From: Planctomycetota bacterium | Lineage (GTDB): Bacteria > Planctomycetota > UBA1135 > GCA-002686595 | Length of the DNA stretch: 64,000 bases | Direction: 5' to 3' | Assembly: GCA_014238415.1 (NCBI GenBank) | Contig: JABABA010000006.1 | Coordinates: forward strand, 85,733 to 149,732 | In this document: piece after piece, positions 61,136 through 64,000 of the stretch | How the letters are laid out: every line of letters begins with the position of its first letter | Numbering within the stretch: position 1 is the first letter of the stretch | Program-made: the position numbers and the translations under genes | The notes under the pieces: generated by a model | What the model was told of the DNA's origin: nothing | Seen by the model: only the letters and a program-made list of their open reading frames with translations | The model's database searches: none

Positions 61136-62130
61136 ATTCATACCCCCTCGTTGGGGCTTTGGTCCTGGTGCTGGCCGGAGTACAAGGATGTCGTGGCCCA
61201 TCAAACCGTGCGCGGCCACTGATGCCTCCGACCGTGCAGGCACAACCGCCATCCGAATCCGTGCCGGCTTCGGCGCCTGTGCAATCTCACGCTCCGGTTC
61301 AGGTTCCAATCAGTGGGACAGCAAGTTCCGTTGTGGCCCGCGTGGCGGGGTCTGAGGTCAGCGCTTCTGACCTGATCCTGGCATGGATGCAGCGTGACAG
61401 CATGGCCGTCCGCCGCACCATGGACGAGTTGATCCTTGATCGCATCGTGATCGCTGAGGCTGCTCGCATGGGCATTGATCCCGGTCAGGAAAAGGTGCAG
61501 GCCCAGGTCAAACGCGTACGCTCAGCCCTGGAGGAGGAAGTGCGCCGGGCGGGCAGCGTCGATGTGCACGAATTCTTGAGCCAGCGCATGGGTCTCGATC
61601 CGGAACGCTATCTGATGGCGGTGGACCACAGTGCCCTGACGGACCTTCTGGCGGAGCGTTGTGTGCGTAGTTACACCTTGGGAGAAGAGCGTTGCGAGGT
61701 CGCCTTGATCCTATGCGGCGAGCGCGAAGCGGTGGATCTGGTCCAGTCCGGGCTGGCTCGGGGTGAAGAGTTTGCCCAGTTGGCGCGGGCACACAGTCAA
61801 GATGCCTCCAGTGCCGATGGTGGGCGCGTGCCCGCAATCTTGCGTAACAACTCGGCCCTCAGCCGACTGGCATTTCATACGGAACCCGGGGAGGTGGGCG
61901 GCCCCCTGGCCCAGGGTGGGCGCTGGTTGTTCGTTCAGGTCATCCAACGTTTGGAGCCCCAGCGCGGCCCCTGGAGCCAGATGGGTCCCTTTGTGGAGCG
62001 CAGCTTGGAGGCTGAGGCCATATCGGATCCTGAGTACTGGCAATGGAAAGAGGCCATGTTGAAGCTTTATGAGGTGGACACGGGGCCTCTGCTGGAGCTG
62101 GTAGGGGAGCCCAGGGGTGAGAATCTGTGA
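61132..62130 (+). CDS. Parvulin-type peptidyl-prolyl isomerase lipoprotein
   Basis: A 332-residue lipoprotein: signal NSYPLVGALVLVLAGVQGC with lipobox VQGC. A SurA_N-like helical segment (VVARVAGSEVSASDLILAWM then RRTMDELILDRIVIAEAARM) precedes a PpiC/parvulin domain at residues about 185-280 (RGEEFAQLARAHSQDASSAD, then GGPLAQGGRWLFVQVIQRLE). It is close in layout to PrsA/PpiD foldases. Last gene of the coupled series (ATGA overlap with the previous gene); it may help fold the pseudopilins or their cargo after export. ScpB follows after 57 bases. Confidence 0.8.
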   Translation: MNSYPLVGALVLVLAGVQGCRGPSNRARPLMPPTVQAQPPSESVPASAPVQSHAPVQVPISGTASSVVARVAGSEVSASDLILAWMQRDSMAVRRTMDELILDRIVIAEAARMGIDPGQEKVQAQVKRVRSALEEEVRRAGSVDVHEFLSQRMGLDPERYLMAVDHSALTDLLAERCVRSYTLGEERCEVALILCGEREAVDLVQSGLARGEEFAQLARAHSQDASSADGGRVPAILRNNSALSRLAFHTEPGEVGGPLAQGGRWLFVQVIQRLEPQRGPWSQMGPFVERSLEAEAISDPEYWQWKEAMLKLYEVDTGPLLELVGEPRGENL

Positions 62131-62187
62131 GTTCCAATCCCAGGCCGTACTTGATCTGTGCTCTCTCAATCGGGATCCTCTTGCAAC

Positions 62188-62877
62188 ATGCAGATGCAGT
62201 CCGGCACAGGTGATGGGGAGGAGCGGGACCTCGCCCCCGGTGAGGAGTCTTCCAACGACTCGGCTGGGGCAGGGGAAGGAGCTTCCAATCCTGAAGAAGC
62301 ACTCGCTGCGGAGGCGGCTGAAGCAAGCCGTGGCCCCGGGCCGGGGGAGGCTCTGAGCGATGTGGAGCTTGAGCGGCAGATAACTGCTCTGCTCTTCGCC
62401 AGTCCCGATCCAATCCCCGAGACTCGCCTCAGGACGCTTCTCAAGCGTCCGCGCAAGGCCAGGGTGACAGACGCTCTGGCGAGTCTGGGGCGCACCCTGG
62501 AGGATTCCGGCCTGCCCCTGCAGGTGCGCTCCTTGAGGGGTGGCTGGACCCTGATGACTTCACCTGAGGCTGCCCAGGTTGTGTCTCGCCTGACCCAGGG
62601 CTCAGGCATCGAACGCATCAGCGGCGCTGCCTTGGAGACCCTCTCCATTGTCGCCTACCGCCAGCCAGTGACCAAGGCCGATGTGGAAGCAGTCAGGGGG
62701 GTCCAGGCGGGCCCCATTCTGCGCTCCCTGGTGGATCGGGGTCTGATCCGGGTCACTGGAAGGGCGGATGTACCTGGGGGACCCCTGGAGTACGGCACCA
62801 CAGCCGAGTTTCTCGACCGCTTTGGGCTGGGTTCCCTTGAGGAATTGCCCCGAGATGCCGAACTCGCCCGTGATTGA
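62188..62877 (+). CDS. scpB: Segregation and condensation protein B
   Basis: A 229-residue ScpB, the winged-helix partner of the SMC-ScpA condensin complex in chromosome organisation. The first 55 residues are a disordered acidic leader (DLAPGEESSNDSAGAGEG). The core begins LERQITALLFASPDPIPETR, and the second winged helix has the family signature GAALETLSIVAYRQPVTKAD, then VEAVRGVQAGPILRSLVDRG. The start is uncertain: ATG 62188, ATG 62194 or an upstream GTG at 62158 all lie in frame. ScpA is not in the window. The gene may be read with the upstream operon but is functionally unrelated. Confidence 0.93.
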   Translation: MQMQSGTGDGEERDLAPGEESSNDSAGAGEGASNPEEALAAEAAEASRGPGPGEALSDVELERQITALLFASPDPIPETRLRTLLKRPRKARVTDALASLGRTLEDSGLPLQVRSLRGGWTLMTSPEAAQVVSRLTQGSGIERISGAALETLSIVAYRQPVTKADVEAVRGVQAGPILRSLVDRGLIRVTGRADVPGGPLEYGTTAEFLDRFGLGSLEELPRDAELARD

Positions 62878-62910
62878 CCCTCTTTATTGCGTCCCCTCTC
62901 CGAGCCCCCG

Positions 62911-62916
62911 TACACT
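62911..62916 (+). promoter_or_regulatory. Putative -10 hexamer of the last gene
   Basis: TACACT lies 72 bases before the ATG at 62989 in the 111-base gap after scpB. The same hexamer occurs before fhs and the 683-residue protein gene. No -35 partner is clear. Confidence 0.22.
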
Positions 62917-62988
62917 CCTGCGCCTGCCCCTATCCCCAGTGTCTCACAGCCGTCTCTGGCCGAGGCCCTGGGCTTGAAGAGATTTCGG

Positions 62989-64000
62989 ATGACTGCCAAG
63001 CAAAACACCCAGACTCCCACTCCCCCGACCGCCGATCCCAAGGACGACCTGATTGCCGTCCCCAAGGAGCAGAGCAAGCTGATGTACATGCTCATCCTGG
63101 CTCTGATGCTCTTCGTGCTGGTCTTCTTCACCATCGGTGATGCCCTCCAAAGCGCCTTGACCGGTGGCGGTGGATCTGGCGATGGCGGCGTGATCGTGAC
63201 CTGGATTGATCCCGTGACGGGTGAAGAGCATTCAATCACGGAACGGGTTTTCATGGACCGCAAGCAATCCATGCAGATACTGATGGAAGCAGGGTTTTGG
63301 AGTCCCGCCAATCCTGAAGCGACTCGTGCAACCCTGGAGGATGAGGATGTGCTTCTGTACGAGGTGCTCGATCAATTGGCGGCCAACTCAGGAATCGTGG
63401 TTTCTGACCAGGAGTACATCAACACCCTGCGCGGCCTTGGTTTTACCGATGAGATCCTGAGACAGTTCACGCGGCGATTCCGTATGGATGGTCGTACCTT
63501 GAAGAACATCATCAAGGCAGGTATTCGTCCTTATAAGATGCGAGTTCGCTTGTTGGGCTCTGGTCTGGCCTACAGTGATCCCCTGGCCATCGAGGCCACT
63601 TGGAAAGAGAACAACCCCGAGTACGCCTTTCAGTACATCGAGCTCAAGCGCGAGGACTATGTGGAACAGGCTCGGGCCAATGCTCTGCCTGAAGAGGAGT
63701 TGATCGCTTGGTTGGATGAGCAGGCTGTAAGAGAGCAGCAGCGTTATCAGACTGAACCCAAGATGCGGGCTGATGTGGTCTGGGTAAGTCCCGGGGAGGG
63801 CTTTGATGCAAGTCTGCTGATGGAAAAGTATCCCGCCCCCGAGGGAACTGACGCAGATGCGCGCGGTTCGTTCTACTTCAACACCGCTCGGTCAACTCGT
63901 TTCCGCTATGTGGAACCCGAGACCGATGAGGCCACAGACGAGGCCGCCACAGACGAGGCCGCCACAGACGAGGCCGCCACAGACGAGGCCGCCACAGACG
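62989..64000 (+). CDS. SurA/PpiD-like membrane-anchored foldase, truncated by window edge
   Basis: The first 337 codons of a protein that continues past the window. A proline/threonine-rich N terminus precedes one membrane helix (residues about 33-51, LMYMLILALMLFVLVFFTIG). The periplasmic part has helical SurA_N-like features: ERVFMDRKQSMQILMEAGFW, GIVVSDQEYINTLRGLGFTD and AIEATWKENNPEYAFQYIEL. The last resembles the linker in PpiD/SurA chaperones. A catalytic parvulin domain, if any, lies beyond the edge. Codons from 314 onward encode a perfect D-E-A-A-T repeat from a 15-bp minisatellite. This would be the third foldase of this class in the window. Confidence 0.7.
   Translation, partial: MTAKQNTQTPTPPTADPKDDLIAVPKEQSKLMYMLILALMLFVLVFFTIGDALQSALTGGGGSGDGGVIVTWIDPVTGEEHSITERVFMDRKQSMQILMEAGFWSPANPEATRATLEDEDVLLYEVLDQLAANSGIVVSDQEYINTLRGLGFTDEILRQFTRRFRMDGRTLKNIIKAGIRPYKMRVRLLGSGLAYSDPLAIEATWKENNPEYAFQYIELKREDYVEQARANALPEEELIAWLDEQAVREQQRYQTEPKMRADVVWVSPGEGFDASLLMEKYPAPEGTDADARGSFYFNTARSTRFRYVEPETDEATDEAATDEAATDEAATDEAATD
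63928..64000 (+). repeat. In-frame 15-bp tandem repeat (coding minisatellite)
   Basis: The unit GAGGCCGCCACAGAC, encoding E-A-A-T-D, is repeated about four and a half times without mismatch up to the window edge, after a first 12-base variant lacking GCC. As it is a multiple of three, copy-number change would keep the frame. It may continue beyond the window. Confidence 0.9.

Noticed and set aside
63928..64000. CRISPR array
   Set aside because: The 15-base units are directly adjacent without spacers, in frame with a gene; it is a coding tandem repeat.
1..64000. tRNA, rRNA or other RNA genes, riboswitches
   Set aside because: I looked through the gaps for T-loop and anticodon-arm patterns and for known riboswitch cores and saw none. 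A covariance-model scan (tRNAscan-SE, Rfam) would be decisive.

Overview
The window looks like chromosomal DNA from a GC-rich member of the Planctomycetota. No rRNA or tRNA is present to fix the lineage. The assignment rests on gene content: three tandem pentameric microcompartment shell genes next to a class II aldolase (the PVM microcompartment signature), a secreted protein tail with an FC-x-AAPNSVGPGA type repeat, many exported proteins with carboxypeptidase-regulatory-like or LamG-like beta-sandwich domains, a stand-alone Hanks kinase, and gene families typical of that phylum. There is no phage, insertion sequence or CRISPR array. Genes are tightly packed, with many 4-base stop/start overlaps and convergent pairs whose stops almost touch.

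Left third (1-23 kb): housekeeping and envelope genes. These are a YceH-like protein, TrmL tRNA methyltransferase, a DUF6265-like lipoprotein, a GT-C type membrane glycosyltransferase, an RlmD-type RNA methyltransferase, AlgH/YqgE, an AsmA-like protein, frataxin CyaY, endonuclease III, an exported beta-sandwich protein, a three-subunit biotin-dependent acyl-CoA carboxylase operon (carboxylase, carboxyltransferase, biotin carrier), a CpsD-type P-loop ATPase, a SprT-like metallopeptidase, a second beta-sandwich protein and a cysteine desulfurase.

Middle (23-43.6 kb): a MerR regulator divergent from formate-tetrahydrofolate ligase, a YugP-type membrane peptidase, glucose-6-phosphate isomerase and a double universal stress protein. 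Then comes a leftward cluster running radical SAM protein, SurA-like foldase, three EutN/CcmL shell proteins and a FucA-like aldolase. A sulfatase-fold lipoprotein lacking the formylglycine cysteine, a metallophosphoesterase with a LamG domain, a kinase/YkgJ/peptidase-MA operon, a large lipoprotein and a RadC-like protein follow.

Right third (43.9-62.1 kb): the most unusual part. One rightward operon encodes an FHA membrane protein, a GspL-like (PilM-PilN fused) protein, a GspM/PilO-like protein, a 919-residue TPR protein, five proteins with type IV prepilin leaders (GspG, GspH, a 1737-residue GspK-like giant, GspJ and GspI types), an exported protein with DnaJ-type CxxCxGxG motifs and a parvulin lipoprotein. 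Four of the gene products carry extra carbohydrate-binding-module-like or LamG-like beta-sandwich domains, two of them fused to pseudopilins. No ATPase, platform protein, secretin or prepilin peptidase is encoded here. I read it as the pseudopilus half of a variant type II secretion or pilus machine with lectin-like tip and accessory domains. ScpB and another SurA-like protein, truncated by the window edge inside a coding minisatellite, close the window.
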